Counted from the first letter of the stretch, positions 9,414 through 18,871 are shown. The stretch: 64,000 nt of DNA from JAKLIX01 sp964605655 (GCA_964605655.1 CAZSDK010000010.1:66310-130309), one strand, 5' to 3'. The notes: a model not told the origin generated them from the sequence alone. Made by a program: numbers and translations.

Positions 9414-10934
9414 CTACCGAATGGATTTAAGGTGGAGGTAGGCATGTGGGATCGCCTCCACCAGGTCACCAGCATTCAGGGCTTCTTCACCCAGGCTGTC
9501 AGCAGCCAGGTCGCCAGCCAGACCGTGAAGATAAGTGCCAATCAGGCATACCTGAAGGGGAGAATATCCTTGCGCCGCCAGGCCAAGGAGGATTCCTGTC
9601 AGTACATCTCCGCTTCCGGCCGTAGCCATCCCGGGGTTTCCTGAGGAATTGAAAAAGCAGCGTCCATCAGGTGTTGTGATACTGGAAAAAGCCCCTTTCA
9701 GGATAATATAAACCTGGTATTTCCGGGAGATCTCAAGTTGTAATGACAGTCTTTCCTTACTGTCATAAACTTTATGCGATATCCTTTCGAATTCTTTAAC
9801 ATGAGGTGTCAGGATGGTGTTGGCAGGCAGGAAGGGCAGCCATGTCTTGTTGATTCCAAGGATATTGAGGGCATCCGCATCGAGGATCAATGGATTGCGG
9901 TAGTTCTGGATCAAGAGTTTAAGGCAGGTGGCCGTCTGGTCGTGCGTCCCGATGCCCGGTCCCATGGCAATGGCATTATAGGCTGAAAGATCGGGCAGGA
10001 GGCTGCAATGTTCTGCATGGGGATCGATGCTGGTCATCCCTTCGGGGACGGCTGTTTGGAGAATTCCGTACCCCAGGGTTGGAATATGCGTGGTGACGAG
10101 GCCTATTCCGGTTCGCAGTGCTGCCCGGGTTCCTAAGATGGCTGCTCCCATTTTTCCGTAGCTGCCTGAGACAAGAAACCCATGTCCGAAATGTCCCTTA
10201 TGGGCAAATTTCTGCCTGTAATGAATGGCCGGTGCCACATCCGTGTCTTCGATAAGATAATGGTTGCTTTCAGATTGACGAATGGCTTCAGGGTGGAGAC
10301 CGATAGGGATGAGGGTCCAGTTTCCGATATACCTTTCGTTCTCGGAAAACATGAATCCCAGGCGGGGCACCTCGAATGTAAGGGTATGCGTGGCATGCAC
10401 CACGGCGGAGGGATCGGATGTACCAGCTTGTTCACAGTTCAAGCCGGAGGGCATATCTATCGAAAGAATGAAGGCACCCGATGGGTTGATCTTCATGATC
10501 ACCTCTTTAAGCAAGCCTTCTGCCGGTTTGGTGATCCCAGATCCCAGCATGGCGTCCAGCACCAGGTCACCGGGCTGTATCTCAGGCAAGTCCTCTGCCT
10601 TATTAACAGGTATAATGTTGGCGAGGTTTTGCTGACGCAAGCGTTCCAGGTTGATTTTAAAATCATCGGATTCATGCGATGCATGCCGGACCGGCATGAC
10701 GGTAACATTCCAACCATCGGCAGCCATCCGGCGTGCAATGACCAGTCCGTCTCCACCGTTATTGCCCATTCCGCAGATGACTTTGGCATGACGGTATTCT
10801 GATGCATGTTCCCTGATCCAGGTGTAGCAGGCGGTAGCTGCTCTCTCCATAAGGTCCGTCGACGAAACAGGTTCCTGCTCTATGGTGTACTGATCTGCCT
10901 GGCGGATCTGGCTGAGGGAAAGGATCTTTTTCAT
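9414..10934 (-). CDS. nnr: Bifunctional NAD(P)H-hydrate epimerase / ADP-dependent NAD(P)H-hydrate dehydratase
   Basis: A 506-residue fusion of the two nicotinamide-nucleotide repair enzymes. The N-terminal YjeF_N epimerase domain has GMGNNGGDGLVIARRM near residues 59-74. The C-terminal ribokinase-like dehydratase domain has GPGIGTHDQT and the nucleotide-binding GSGDVLTGILLGLAAQG near 440. The enzyme epimerises R-NADHX and R-NADPHX and dehydrates the S forms back to NAD(P)H using ADP. The length is the usual one for the bacterial fusion. The gene is divergent from hydE, with about 90 bp between the starts. Confidence 0.95.
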   Translation of the reverse strand: MKKILSLSQIRQADQYTIEQEPVSSTDLMERAATACYTWIREHASEYRHAKVICGMGNNGGDGLVIARRMAADGWNVTVMPVRHASHESDDFKINLERLRQQNLANIIPVNKAEDLPEIQPGDLVLDAMLGSGITKPAEGLLKEVIMKINPSGAFILSIDMPSGLNCEQAGTSDPSAVVHATHTLTFEVPRLGFMFSENERYIGNWTLIPIGLHPEAIRQSESNHYLIEDTDVAPAIHYRQKFAHKGHFGHGFLVSGSYGKMGAAILGTRAALRTGIGLVTTHIPTLGYGILQTAVPEGMTSIDPHAEHCSLLPDLSAYNAIAMGPGIGTHDQTATCLKLLIQNYRNPLILDADALNILGINKTWLPFLPANTILTPHVKEFERISHKVYDSKERLSLQLEISRKYQVYIILKGAFSSITTPDGRCFFNSSGNPGMATAGSGDVLTGILLGLAAQGYSPLQVCLIGTYLHGLAGDLAADSLGEEALNAGDLVEAIPHAYLHLKSIR

Positions 10935-10986
10935 TGAAGTCGGTCGGTTAATGATAGGCTCTTACTACCGCATGGCGGGAATATCT

Positions 10987-10994
10987 TACCTTTG
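10987..10994 (+). promoter_or_regulatory. Bacteroidota -7 box for hydE-rlmD (TACCTTTG)
   Basis: TACCTTTG matches TAnnTTTG and lies 32 nt before the hydE ATG, in the divergent intergenic region. No good -33 element is seen. Confidence 0.5.
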
Positions 10995-11026
10995 TCACTG
11001 CTAAGATACCGAAAAGTATTGGTTGT

Positions 11027-12112
11027 ATGGCCGGAATTATAAAACTGCTCGAACAGGAATCATACTCTAAAGATGACCTGATCAGGTTATTAGGTGCCGA
11101 AGGAGAGGACCTGCAGGCGCTTTTTGACAAAGCTGCTGAAGTAAAGCGTAAGGAAGTCGGTAACAAAGTGTATTACAGGGGTTTGATCGAGTTTTCCAAC
11201 CGCTGTCAAAAGAACTGTTTTTACTGCGGGGTCAGGTCAGGTAACCGTGAAGTAGTCAGATATGAACTGACAGACGAGGAAGTGATAGAAGCTGCCCGTT
11301 TTGCCCACCAGCAGCAGTTTGCCTCCATAGTGATCCAGTCGGGTGAAAGAAGCTCCGCCAGGTTTAGCTCCCGGATTGAAAAACTGCTCCAACGGATTCA
11401 CCAGGAGACCCATGACGAACTTCATATCACCCTTTCCCTGGGCGAACAATCTGAAGATACATACCAAAGGTGGTATGAGGCCGGAGCACACCGTTATCTG
11501 CTCAGGATAGAGGTTTCCAACCCTGAACTTTATGCCAGACTTCATCCGGCCAATAGTCAACATGATTATTACCGGCGACTGAATGCACTATTGACATTAA
11601 AGAAGTTTGGTTACCAGGTGGGTACAGGTGTGATGATCGGGTTACCCTTTCAAACCCGCGGTGATCTGGCCGATGACCTGATCTTCCTGAAGGAATTTGA
11701 TATTGATATGGCGGGTATGGGCCCCTACATCGAGCACCACGGCACTCCGCTCTATGCCTACCGCGAGCAGTTATTACCCAAAACGGAGAGGTTTGAGCTG
11801 TCGCTCAAAATGGTGGCGCTGCTGCGTATCATGATGAAAAACATCAACATAGCCGCCACCACTGCCATGCAGACCCTGGATCCCAGCGGAAGAGAAAAAG
11901 CCATACAGGTGGGAGCCAATGTGATCATGCCGAACCTCACCCCGGTGAAATACAGGGAAAACTACCTTCTTTATGAAGACAAACCTTGTCTTACGGAAGA
12001 CGCCGAGGCCTGCATGGGATGCCTGGAAACAAGGATTCGGCTGGCCGGAGGCGAGATTGGTTATGGAGAATGGGGCGATTCCAGGCATTACAAGGCCAGG
12101 GAAAGTCAGTAA
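11027..12112 (+). CDS. hydE: [FeFe]-hydrogenase H-cluster radical SAM maturase HydE
   Basis: A 361-residue radical SAM protein. The cluster motif CX3CX2C is seen as RCQKNCFYCGVR (C60, C64, C67). The HydE-specific segments AGMGPYIEHHGTPL and NLTPVKYRENYLLYEDKPC are present, as is a second cysteine group CLTEDAEACMGC (CX7CX2C), equivalent to the auxiliary cluster site of some HydE proteins. HydE works with HydF and HydG to build the 2Fe subcluster of [FeFe]-hydrogenase. Neither hydF, hydG nor a hydrogenase gene is in the window, so the maturation genes are scattered in this genome. rlmD follows 44 nt downstream and may be co-transcribed. Confidence 0.92.
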   Translation: MAGIIKLLEQESYSKDDLIRLLGAEGEDLQALFDKAAEVKRKEVGNKVYYRGLIEFSNRCQKNCFYCGVRSGNREVVRYELTDEEVIEAARFAHQQQFASIVIQSGERSSARFSSRIEKLLQRIHQETHDELHITLSLGEQSEDTYQRWYEAGAHRYLLRIEVSNPELYARLHPANSQHDYYRRLNALLTLKKFGYQVGTGVMIGLPFQTRGDLADDLIFLKEFDIDMAGMGPYIEHHGTPLYAYREQLLPKTERFELSLKMVALLRIMMKNINIAATTAMQTLDPSGREKAIQVGANVIMPNLTPVKYRENYLLYEDKPCLTEDAEACMGCLETRIRLAGGEIGYGEWGDSRHYKARESQ

Positions 12113-12156
12113 GCTGAAGAGAGAAAACGATTTTTTAGGTTCGATGTACGATTCCG

Positions 12157-13560
12157 ATGGGTAAACGATTTAAACCACTACCATTGCTTGAAAAAGTCCG
12201 GATCATAGATGCTGGGTCAGAGGGGAAAGCTATTGCCAGGGTGGGGGACCTTGTCGTTTTCGTGCCTTTTGTGGTCCCCGGCGACGTGGTGGATATCCAG
12301 GTAATAAAGAAGAAGAAGTCTTTCCTTGAGGGAAAGGCAGTTGCCTTTCATGAATATTCAGCTCAACGGGTGGACCCATTCTGCGAGCATTTTGGTTTAT
12401 GTGGAGGATGCCGCTGGCAGAACATGAATTACGAGGACCAGCTGTTTTATAAGCAAAAGCAAATAGCCGATGCTTATAATAGAATAGGGAAACTGGACTA
12501 TCCGGAGATACAGCCCATTCGTCCCTCGTCCCTGACGGTCCAATACAGGAACAAGCTTGAGTACACCTTTTCGGGAAGACGATGGCTGAGCCAGGAAGTT
12601 CACGAAGAAAATCCTGATTTCAGGGGACTGGGCTTTCATCTGCCTTTATTGTTCGACCGCATCGTGGATATCAGGGAATGCCATCTGCAGGAGACGTTGA
12701 CAAACGATATCAGGATGAAAGCCAGGGAGTTGAGTCTTGGGACGGGCCTGCCCTTCTATGATGCCCGCAGAAATACCGGATTTTTTCGGTCTCTCTTTGT
12801 GCGTAACAGTAACCAGGGTGACTGGATGGTGATCCTCGTGGTTGCCGAAGACCGGCCGGAGATCGTCCATACATTCCTCGATCGCCTGGGAGAGGATGTG
12901 CCTGGGATCAACTCCCTGATGTATGTGATCAACCCCAAACAGAACGACAGCATCTCTGATCTTGAAGTTGTTTTGTACAAAGGAAAGGGGTACCTCGAAG
13001 AAAAGATGGAAGACCTGACCTTTAAGGTGGGCCCGACCAGCTTTTTCCAGGTCAACACGGCACAGGCATTATCGATGTATCAGGTGACCAGGGATTGGCT
13101 TGGTTTCAGCGGGAAGGAGTTGGTCTATGACTTATATTCAGGTGCCGGCACGATCTCCGCCTTCGTGGCCCGGCAGGCCTCCAAGGTGGTTGGCATTGAA
13201 TATGTGGACCAGGCTGTTGAGGATGCCAGGACCAACAGCATCCTCAATGACATCAAGAATACGACTTTTGTGTCAGGGGATCTGGCAAAGGTGCTGTCGG
13301 AGGACTTTGTACTTGAACATGGTAAACCAGATGTACTGATAACAGATCCTCCTCGTTCGGGAATGCACGAAAAAGTTATTAATCAGATTATCAGGATGTT
13401 GCCTGAAAAACTGGCCTATATCAGCTGCAATCCTGCCACACAGGCCAGGGACCTTGCCCTATTGAAAGATTATTATACCATTGATCTGGTTCAGCCTTTT
13501 GACATGTTCCCGCACACCCATCATGTCGAATGTGTGACCGGTCTAAAGAGGAGAAGCTGA
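12157..13560 (+). CDS. rlmD: 23S rRNA (uracil-C5)-methyltransferase, RlmD/RumA family
   Basis: A 467-residue TrmA/RumA-family enzyme. It has an N-terminal TRAM domain (residues about 10-65), an iron-sulfur cluster motif CEHFGLCGGC near residues 78-87, the SAM-binding YDLYSGAGTISAFVA near 324, the DPPRSGMHEK motif near 398, and the catalytic cysteine in YISCNPATQARDL near 424. The family methylates C5 of a uracil in 23S rRNA; whether this one modifies U1939, U747 or both cannot be told from sequence. It follows hydE and its 3' end overlaps aroK by 18 bp in the convergent orientation. Confidence 0.88.
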   Translation: MGKRFKPLPLLEKVRIIDAGSEGKAIARVGDLVVFVPFVVPGDVVDIQVIKKKKSFLEGKAVAFHEYSAQRVDPFCEHFGLCGGCRWQNMNYEDQLFYKQKQIADAYNRIGKLDYPEIQPIRPSSLTVQYRNKLEYTFSGRRWLSQEVHEENPDFRGLGFHLPLLFDRIVDIRECHLQETLTNDIRMKARELSLGTGLPFYDARRNTGFFRSLFVRNSNQGDWMVILVVAEDRPEIVHTFLDRLGEDVPGINSLMYVINPKQNDSISDLEVVLYKGKGYLEEKMEDLTFKVGPTSFFQVNTAQALSMYQVTRDWLGFSGKELVYDLYSGAGTISAFVARQASKVVGIEYVDQAVEDARTNSILNDIKNTTFVSGDLAKVLSEDFVLEHGKPDVLITDPPRSGMHEKVINQIIRMLPEKLAYISCNPATQARDLALLKDYYTIDLVQPFDMFPHTHHVECVTGLKRRS

Positions 13561-14106
13561 GAGGTTCGTATCAGAAGATCTTCCGGATGCTGGTTTTGCT
13601 TCCCATTCATTGATCAGTGTGAAAAGGGTATCGACATCTGTATTTATTTGATCTACAGAAAGATGTGCTTTGAGATAAAACTTCTCTCTGGTTTCCAGAA
13701 GTTCCATTATCCTGGATTGAAAATCATCCTGCCCGAATTCCTGGAGCATGGGTCTGGGTTTTCGGCTGGACCTCAAGCGGTTGGCTATCGCTTTTCCAGG
13801 TAATTGCAAGTACACAGAAATCCCATTCTTATTGATAAAATCCATGTTATCGAAAAAGCAGGGCGTACCACCTCCCGTCGAGATGATGGCATTTTCGAAG
13901 GAAGCAGTGGACCAGAGCAGTTTCTGTTCGAACTTACGAAATTCTTTTTCTCCAAATTTCTTAAAGAAATCCCAAATGGTATAGTGATACTTTTCCTCAA
14001 ACATTTCATCGAGATCGTAAAAGGGCAGTCCCATCTTTTTCGACAACTTTTTACCTGTTATTGACTTGCCGCTGCCCATGAAACCGATGAGATATATTTT
14101 AGTCAA
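13543..14106 (-). CDS. aroK: Shikimate kinase
   Basis: A 187-residue P-loop kinase. The Walker A motif GFMGSGKSITGK is near the N-terminus, with DLDEMFEEKY (shikimate-binding Asp), STGGGTPCF and the lid arginines in RLRSSRKPRPML. It phosphorylates shikimate at O3 in the chorismate pathway. The open frame extends about 89 codons further upstream, but that part is a shadow of the OmpA-family gene in another frame. The start is placed at the TTG at 14106, because family members begin two to four residues before IYLIGFMGSGKS and this codon lies 10 nt after the stop of the preceding gene. The gene appears co-transcribed with the OmpA-family and TPR genes. Confidence 0.92.
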   Translation of the reverse strand: MTKIYLIGFMGSGKSITGKKLSKKMGLPFYDLDEMFEEKYHYTIWDFFKKFGEKEFRKFEQKLLWSTASFENAIISTGGGTPCFFDNMDFINKNGISVYLQLPGKAIANRLRSSRKPRPMLQEFGQDDFQSRIMELLETREKFYLKAHLSVDQINTDVDTLFTLINEWEAKPASGRSSDTNLSASPL

Positions 14107-14116
14107 ATTCGTGGAT

Positions 14117-16207
14117 CTATTCGCCGATGATCTTGAACTCAGTTCTCCTGTTCTCCTGCTTTCCTTCCGGCGTGGCGTTGGTGGAGATGGGTTGAAGAGA
14201 ACCATACCCTTTAAAAACGAGCTTACTCTGACTGATTCCCTGGTCGACAAGGAATTTAACGACTGCTTTCGCCCTGTTTTCGGAAAGGACCTGGTTGGAA
14301 GTTTCAGAGCCCACATTGTCAGTATGACCGGATATTTCAATTTTAATGCCAGGCTTAACCCTCGCCAGGTCATTGATCAGGCTGGCAAGCCGGTTCAGTT
14401 CCGGGGTCGACTCAGGCCTGATCACGAATTTTCCTGTGTCAAAGAAGATGTTTTTCAGAATGATCTTACAGCCCAGGCAGGCGCCTTTAAGCCGTATCTC
14501 CTTTTCAACCAGCTGGTATTCACTCTTTTCGGGAAGATTGAAGTTCTCGGAATGAAACAGGTAGTCTTTTGCTTTCACGGCAATACCGTAGTTGAAACCG
14601 GCAGGTAACGACACCAGGAATTTGCCGGTGACACTGTTGGATGAAAAGGTGGCAATGACCTCATTCTTCACATTATCAGTGATTTCAATATCAGCTTTCA
14701 CAGGTTGGCCGGTAAAGTCATCCAGGATCCTGCCCTTCAGAATGGTCAGGTTTTTGGTTTCCACGGCCACGCTGCCTTCCATCCTGGCATCTCGCTGCGG
14801 TGAGGCAACATCGGCCAGCAATTGGTCTTCAAAATCGTTGATCGGTTGTTTTACAGGTCCCAACCAGGTGATACGGTAAATATCAAATCCACCTTTGCCT
14901 CCTTCTTTACGGTTGGAGGTAATATAGGCTCTTTTGCCACTGGCACTCATCACGAAAGAAGTCTCATCGGCAGGTGTATTGATCGGATATCCAAGGTTTT
15001 CCGGGGCGGACCATCTGCCGGCTAGACGGGTCGATTTGAAGATGTCGTAGCCACCCATCGACTGATGTCCTTTGGAAGCAAAGTAGATCGTCTTGCCGTC
15101 AGGATGCATGTAGATAGAGTTCTCATCCAGCACGGTATTGACCTCCGATCCTATGGTCATGCCTTCACCCCAGATGTTCTTCATCCTGTCCATGACACCA
15201 CTGAAGAACAGGTCTTTACCACCCTTAATACCCACCCCCTGGTCAGTGACATAGTACATTTTTATTCCATCGGTAGAGAAACAGGCCCCGGTCTCATTTC
15301 CTGCACTGTTGATCTTGTCGGGCAGTCTCAGGGGTGTCGTCCACGTTTTTCCGTCCAGTTTTGAAACATAAATGTCTTTCTGATCACCCAGGCTGCCCAG
15401 GTAGAGGGTCTGTCCGTCGTAACTGACAGCTAACCCTTCATATTGGCCGGCTGTTTCGAAGGGGACGCCAAAAGGCTGTGGTTGCGACCATTTCGATTTC
15501 TCCCTGTTGGCGATCCAAACCGTGTTCTTTCCCTGGACCTCTTTTGTAGCAGGACGGTCGGTGTTGAAAATCAGGGTAGACTCATCGGCCGTGATGCTGG
15601 GATTGTATTCATTGTATTCGCTGTTCCAGTCTTTGACAGCTTCCACCCAAAGACGTTCCAATGGTTTGGCAACCATGGATTTAGCAATGTCACACTGGGA
15701 AATTTCCCTCTGGAGTTCTTCGTTGATCTTTTGCAGCACCCTATCTTTCTCTATGGTTATATAAAGACTGAACTGGGCTTTGGCCTGGTCGAACCGGTAA
15801 TCCAGCTTATAGGCTTTGCCCAGAAGGAAGTATACGTCAGGGTCACAATCCTCGGCTTTCAGCTTAAGGGCTTTTTCAAAATAGGGAATGGAAGACAGGA
15901 CATTGTAAGTGTAAAAGAAGCACACTCCCAGCTTATAGTTGAGGTTGGCATTATCGGGGTTGAACTCATTGGCTTTCAGGAAAGGTTCTTTTGCCTGAAG
16001 GAACAAGGAGGAGGCATCTTTATTGGTTTCCATGAGTTTGAGGGCCTCCTTGAAGTAGGTTTCGCCGGATTCAAGCTGTGACTCGGCGATCTTAAAGGCT
16101 TCTTTTTTATCCTTGAAAAGACTCGATTTGAATTCGACATTTTGTCCCCTGGCTGACACAAGGTTCAGTAACCAGAAGGAAAGTACAAATAGGGTATAAC
16201 GGTTCAT
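14117..16207 (-). CDS. OmpA-family outer-membrane protein with TPR and PD40 repeats
   Basis: An approximately 696-residue exported protein. The signal peptide begins MNRYTLFVLSFWLLNLVSA. Next comes a TPR-like helical region (residues about 30-180), then a WD40-like PD40 beta-propeller (about 200-450, with DESTLIFNTDRPAT, YDGQTLYLGS and DGKTIYFASKGHQSMGGYDI), a carboxypeptidase-regulatory-like domain (about 490-570) and a C-terminal OmpA domain (FFDTGKFVIRPES, ISGHTDNVGS, LSENRAKAV, NRRTEFKI) that binds peptidoglycan. This is the common Bacteroidota architecture of an envelope-anchoring OmpA protein. The start at 16207 gives the best signal peptide; ATG 16216 is possible. It lies between the TPR gene and aroK, with short spacing on both sides. 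Confidence 0.9.
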   Translation of the reverse strand: MNRYTLFVLSFWLLNLVSARGQNVEFKSSLFKDKKEAFKIAESQLESGETYFKEALKLMETNKDASSLFLQAKEPFLKANEFNPDNANLNYKLGVCFFYTYNVLSSIPYFEKALKLKAEDCDPDVYFLLGKAYKLDYRFDQAKAQFSLYITIEKDRVLQKINEELQREISQCDIAKSMVAKPLERLWVEAVKDWNSEYNEYNPSITADESTLIFNTDRPATKEVQGKNTVWIANREKSKWSQPQPFGVPFETAGQYEGLAVSYDGQTLYLGSLGDQKDIYVSKLDGKTWTTPLRLPDKINSAGNETGACFSTDGIKMYYVTDQGVGIKGGKDLFFSGVMDRMKNIWGEGMTIGSEVNTVLDENSIYMHPDGKTIYFASKGHQSMGGYDIFKSTRLAGRWSAPENLGYPINTPADETSFVMSASGKRAYITSNRKEGGKGGFDIYRITWLGPVKQPINDFEDQLLADVASPQRDARMEGSVAVETKNLTILKGRILDDFTGQPVKADIEITDNVKNEVIATFSSNSVTGKFLVSLPAGFNYGIAVKAKDYLFHSENFNLPEKSEYQLVEKEIRLKGACLGCKIILKNIFFDTGKFVIRPESTPELNRLASLINDLARVKPGIKIEISGHTDNVGSETSNQVLSENRAKAVVKFLVDQGISQSKLVFKGYGSLQPISTNATPEGKQENRRTEFKIIGE

Positions 16208-16226
16208 TATTGCCATCTTTTCATCA

Positions 16227-17333
16227 TTAGTCGCAGTCAATAGCCATATATTTCCCAGCCAGCTTCACTCCCAGTTCTTCGGCCTGTTTCCAGTCAGTGC
16301 AGGCTCCTTCAGCATCTTTGAGCATTTCTTTGGAGATGCCCCGGTTCAGATAAGCCAGTCCGTAATCGGAACTATACTGAATGGCTTTGTTGAATTCAGC
16401 TATAGCCTTATCATACTGCTCTTTCTGATGAAACAGTATGCCCCGGTTGTTGTATGCCACGGCGTATTTGGGGTTGAGTTCGACAGCTTTGTCAAAGTCC
16501 TTGAAGGCCAGGTCTGGTTTTTTTGTTTCGAGGTAGGTGCTTCCCCTGTTATTATAGGCGGGGTAGTAGCCCGGATCCTTGGTGATGGCTTGTGTGTATG
16601 CTGCTATGGCGCCTTCCGGATCATTGAGTTTTCTTTTCAGGCTGCCCAGGTTATTATAAAGAAAGGCAGGGTCAGGATCAAGCTGTATTGCTTTTTGCTG
16701 ATCTTTCAGCGCTTCCTGAAATTTCTCGAGTTTGCGGTAACAGCTGGCCCTGTCGTTATAAGCCCTTGAGAAATCCGGTTTGAGCTCAATGGACTTGTTT
16801 AGCTGTTTGAGCGCTTCTTCATATTGTCCCATCAGGAAATATACTTCAGCGATCAGATAATATGCCTTGAAGTTGTTGGGTTCTTTGGAGATGACGCCCT
16901 GGTACTCTTCAGCCGCTTTATCAAAGGCCGAGATCTGCGTCATCGCTTCTGCCTTCTTCATCCTGGCCTGGTTGTTGGCCGGGTCCTGGGCTAGGATCTG
17001 CGTCATGTCGTCGATACAGCCCTGATAATCTTCCATGAAAAACCTGGCCACGCCTCTGTTATATCGTGCTTTTGAGAATTCAGGGTTGAGTGCCAGGGAT
17101 TGATTGAAAAACGCGATGGCTTTCTCATACGCTTTCTTTTCAAATTCCTGAATCCCGGCGTTATAATTTTCCTGTGATTGTTGAAGTTTGCGAGCTTGTT
17201 CATTGACTTGGGCGATGGAATCGCGGTATCGGACTTCTTCCGGTGAGAGGGTGGAGTCGGCTACCGGCTGTACCTGGGCTGACAGAGCCAGAGGGAATAA
17301 TAACCACAGCAGCCACAATAACTTTCTGATCAT
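16227..17333 (-). CDS. Exported tetratricopeptide-repeat protein
   Basis: A 368-residue protein with a signal peptide (MIRKLLWLLWLLFPLALSAQ) followed by about nine consecutive TPR units covering residues 45-350. Repeat signatures such as AKARYNRGVARFF, AYYLIAEVYFLMGQYEEA, AYNNRGSTYLETKKPDLAF and AYNNRGILFHQKEQYDKAI are clear. The ATG at 17333 is used because the longer frame adds 47 residues before the signal peptide. TPR proteins are protein-protein scaffolds; this one would work in the periplasm. It sits 19 nt upstream of the OmpA-family gene and may be its partner in envelope assembly. A terminator separates it from the upstream T9SS gene. Confidence 0.88.
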   Translation of the reverse strand: MIRKLLWLLWLLFPLALSAQVQPVADSTLSPEEVRYRDSIAQVNEQARKLQQSQENYNAGIQEFEKKAYEKAIAFFNQSLALNPEFSKARYNRGVARFFMEDYQGCIDDMTQILAQDPANNQARMKKAEAMTQISAFDKAAEEYQGVISKEPNNFKAYYLIAEVYFLMGQYEEALKQLNKSIELKPDFSRAYNDRASCYRKLEKFQEALKDQQKAIQLDPDPAFLYNNLGSLKRKLNDPEGAIAAYTQAITKDPGYYPAYNNRGSTYLETKKPDLAFKDFDKAVELNPKYAVAYNNRGILFHQKEQYDKAIAEFNKAIQYSSDYGLAYLNRGISKEMLKDAEGACTDWKQAEELGVKLAGKYMAIDCD

Positions 17334-17371
17334 CTTAAAGAAAAAGATTAGTGAATGAGGATAAAGAATAA

Positions 17372-17414
17372 AAAAAAGCGCTCCTGCCAGCTGATCAACG
17401 ACAAAAGCGCTTTT
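17372..17414 (-). terminator. Rho-independent terminator after the T9SS type A gene
   Basis: The inverted repeat AAAAGCGCT (17374-17382) / AGCGCTTTT (17406-17414) is followed on the minus strand by a run of T (GCGCTTTTTTT). It lies between the stop of the T9SS type A gene at 17432 and the start of the TPR gene at 17333. The right arm is itself part of a 12-bp palindrome AAAAGCGCTTTT. Confidence 0.7.
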
Positions 17415-17431
17415 ACGCAATACGGTCAGAA

Positions 17432-18775
17432 TTACTGGATTACCAGTTTTTTGTTGAAGACCTTCGTTCCGCATTGAATAGTGGCATAGTAGGTGCCACT
17501 TGACAAGGAGGAGAGGTCTACCTGGTGATTGTAAGAGAGAAGATTCTGGTTCACTTTCTGAGAGTAAACGGCCTGTCCCATGCTGTTATAGATGTCGAGT
17601 TGAACATCCTGGCTTTCAAACCCTACGATGGCAAAGGTGAAATCGCCGTTGCCGGGGTTGGGATAAACCTCCACGCCGCCGAATTTGGGATCAATTTTGA
17701 GGATATCGACGAGTATTCCGTTATAGGCGTACATTCCGCCTACGGTGGTAGGGTTGGTCTGATCGGTAAAGGAACCGGCCCATCCGTGACTTACATCAAC
17801 CCAATCAGTGAACAGGAATTGGGTACCGGCAGTACCGTTGAAATCAGTCCAGGAATGACCGCCGTCAAAACTGTAGGAACAACCTGAGGCAGTAGTTGAT
17901 GAACCCGTTGATACACAGGTGTTTGCAGTGCCCGGCACCCAGGCAAAGCTGGCGGTATAATAAATCCCGCTGGGAGTAACCAGGTTCCAAGTATTTCCAC
18001 CATCCAGTGTTTCATAGAGGGCTGTGCCATTCTGGGCCCTGTCGATGGCCATGCCGTGGTAGTCATTGATAAATCTTACATCAGTATAGGTTAATGAAGA
18101 GGATACTACCTTTGCCGTCCAGGTGTGTCCTTTGTCATTGGAAATCAACACCCTGCCTTTGTTGGTACCCAGCCAGATGGTGTTTGCAACGGCAGAGCAA
18201 TATCCGACGACGCCATATTCCGTAGAGGAAGAAGGAGCGGGAATATTGATCTGTGGAACCCTCGTCCATGTTGTACCGCCATCAGAGGTGGTATAAATCT
18301 CAAAATAACCGTCAACCGGGTCACCCATCGCTACGCCGTCGTTGGCATTGAAGAAGTGGACCAGGTTGGGGAATCCGTCCGGAGCCGGGAAAGCCGTTGG
18401 AATAGCGTCTGTCCAGGTGGTACCACCGTCGGTAGTCTTTAACAGCTTACCACCGCCACTAGGCCCGTAAATGGGTACCCAGGCCGTGCTGTAATCGGAG
18501 GCATAGATCATAGAGACACCATAAGTGGTGTAACCGGGGATGGCCCCTGCTGTCCAGAGGGTCCCGCCATTGTTGGTACGGGTAAAAACCTGTATTTCGG
18601 CTCCGGTACCGGAACCGTCATAACCAACGGCCCAAACAACATTGGCATCAACAGCACAGATATAGTTGATTCCCACAGAAGCCTGGGGGAAAGCCGTAGC
18701 CTGTTGAACCCATTGAGCCTGAAGCGATAGGCTGGTCACAGCCAAAATGAAGATAAAGAGTAATTTTTTCATCAT
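17432..18775 (-). CDS. Secreted beta-propeller protein (YCF48/BNR-like) with T9SS type A sorting domain
   Basis: A 447-residue exported protein starting MMKKLLFIFILAVTSLSLQA. It has repeated Asp-box/BNR-like motifs (TNNGGTLW, TTDGGTTWTDA, TSDGGTTWTRV, SNDKGHTWTAK, TLDGGNTWNLV, SFDGGHSWTDF), indicating a six- or seven-bladed propeller of the sialidase/photosystem-II-stability (YCF48) type. The last 75 residues are a type A sorting domain: VEVYPNPGNGDFTF, then LDIYNSMGQAVYSQ and LSSGTYYATI. It would be exported by Sec and passed through the T9SS to the surface. No sialidase catalytic set is evident, so enzymatic activity is not claimed. Transcribed alone: divergent from murB and followed by a terminator. 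Confidence 0.88.
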   Translation of the reverse strand: MMKKLLFIFILAVTSLSLQAQWVQQATAFPQASVGINYICAVDANVVWAVGYDGSGTGAEIQVFTRTNNGGTLWTAGAIPGYTTYGVSMIYASDYSTAWVPIYGPSGGGKLLKTTDGGTTWTDAIPTAFPAPDGFPNLVHFFNANDGVAMGDPVDGYFEIYTTSDGGTTWTRVPQINIPAPSSSTEYGVVGYCSAVANTIWLGTNKGRVLISNDKGHTWTAKVVSSSLTYTDVRFINDYHGMAIDRAQNGTALYETLDGGNTWNLVTPSGIYYTASFAWVPGTANTCVSTGSSTTASGCSYSFDGGHSWTDFNGTAGTQFLFTDWVDVSHGWAGSFTDQTNPTTVGGMYAYNGILVDILKIDPKFGGVEVYPNPGNGDFTFAIVGFESQDVQLDIYNSMGQAVYSQKVNQNLLSYNHQVDLSSLSSGTYYATIQCGTKVFNKKLVIQ

Positions 18776-18814
18776 CTTTGTATTGTTTTTTGTTTGACTT
18801 TCTTTTTGCACATA

Positions 18815-18850
18815 CAAAGGTAATAAAAAAGTTTTTGTTCTGATCTCAAA
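18815..18850 (-). promoter_or_regulatory. Bacteroidota promoter for the T9SS type A gene
   Basis: On the minus strand TACCTTTG (18822-18815) matches TAnnTTTG, with a possible -33 element TTTG at 18850-18847, 24 nt upstream. The ATG is 39 nt downstream. Confidence 0.6.
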
Positions 18851-18871
18851 TCTGCCCTGAATCAAAACCCT

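Noticed and set aside
14107..14373. Longer N-terminus of shikimate kinase
   Set aside because: The additional 89 codons lie inside the OmpA-family coding region and are unlike any shikimate kinase N-terminus.
15443..16081. 212-residue plus-strand ORF opposite the OmpA-family gene
   Set aside because: Shadow of the TPR/PD40 coding region; no start context or recognisable domain.
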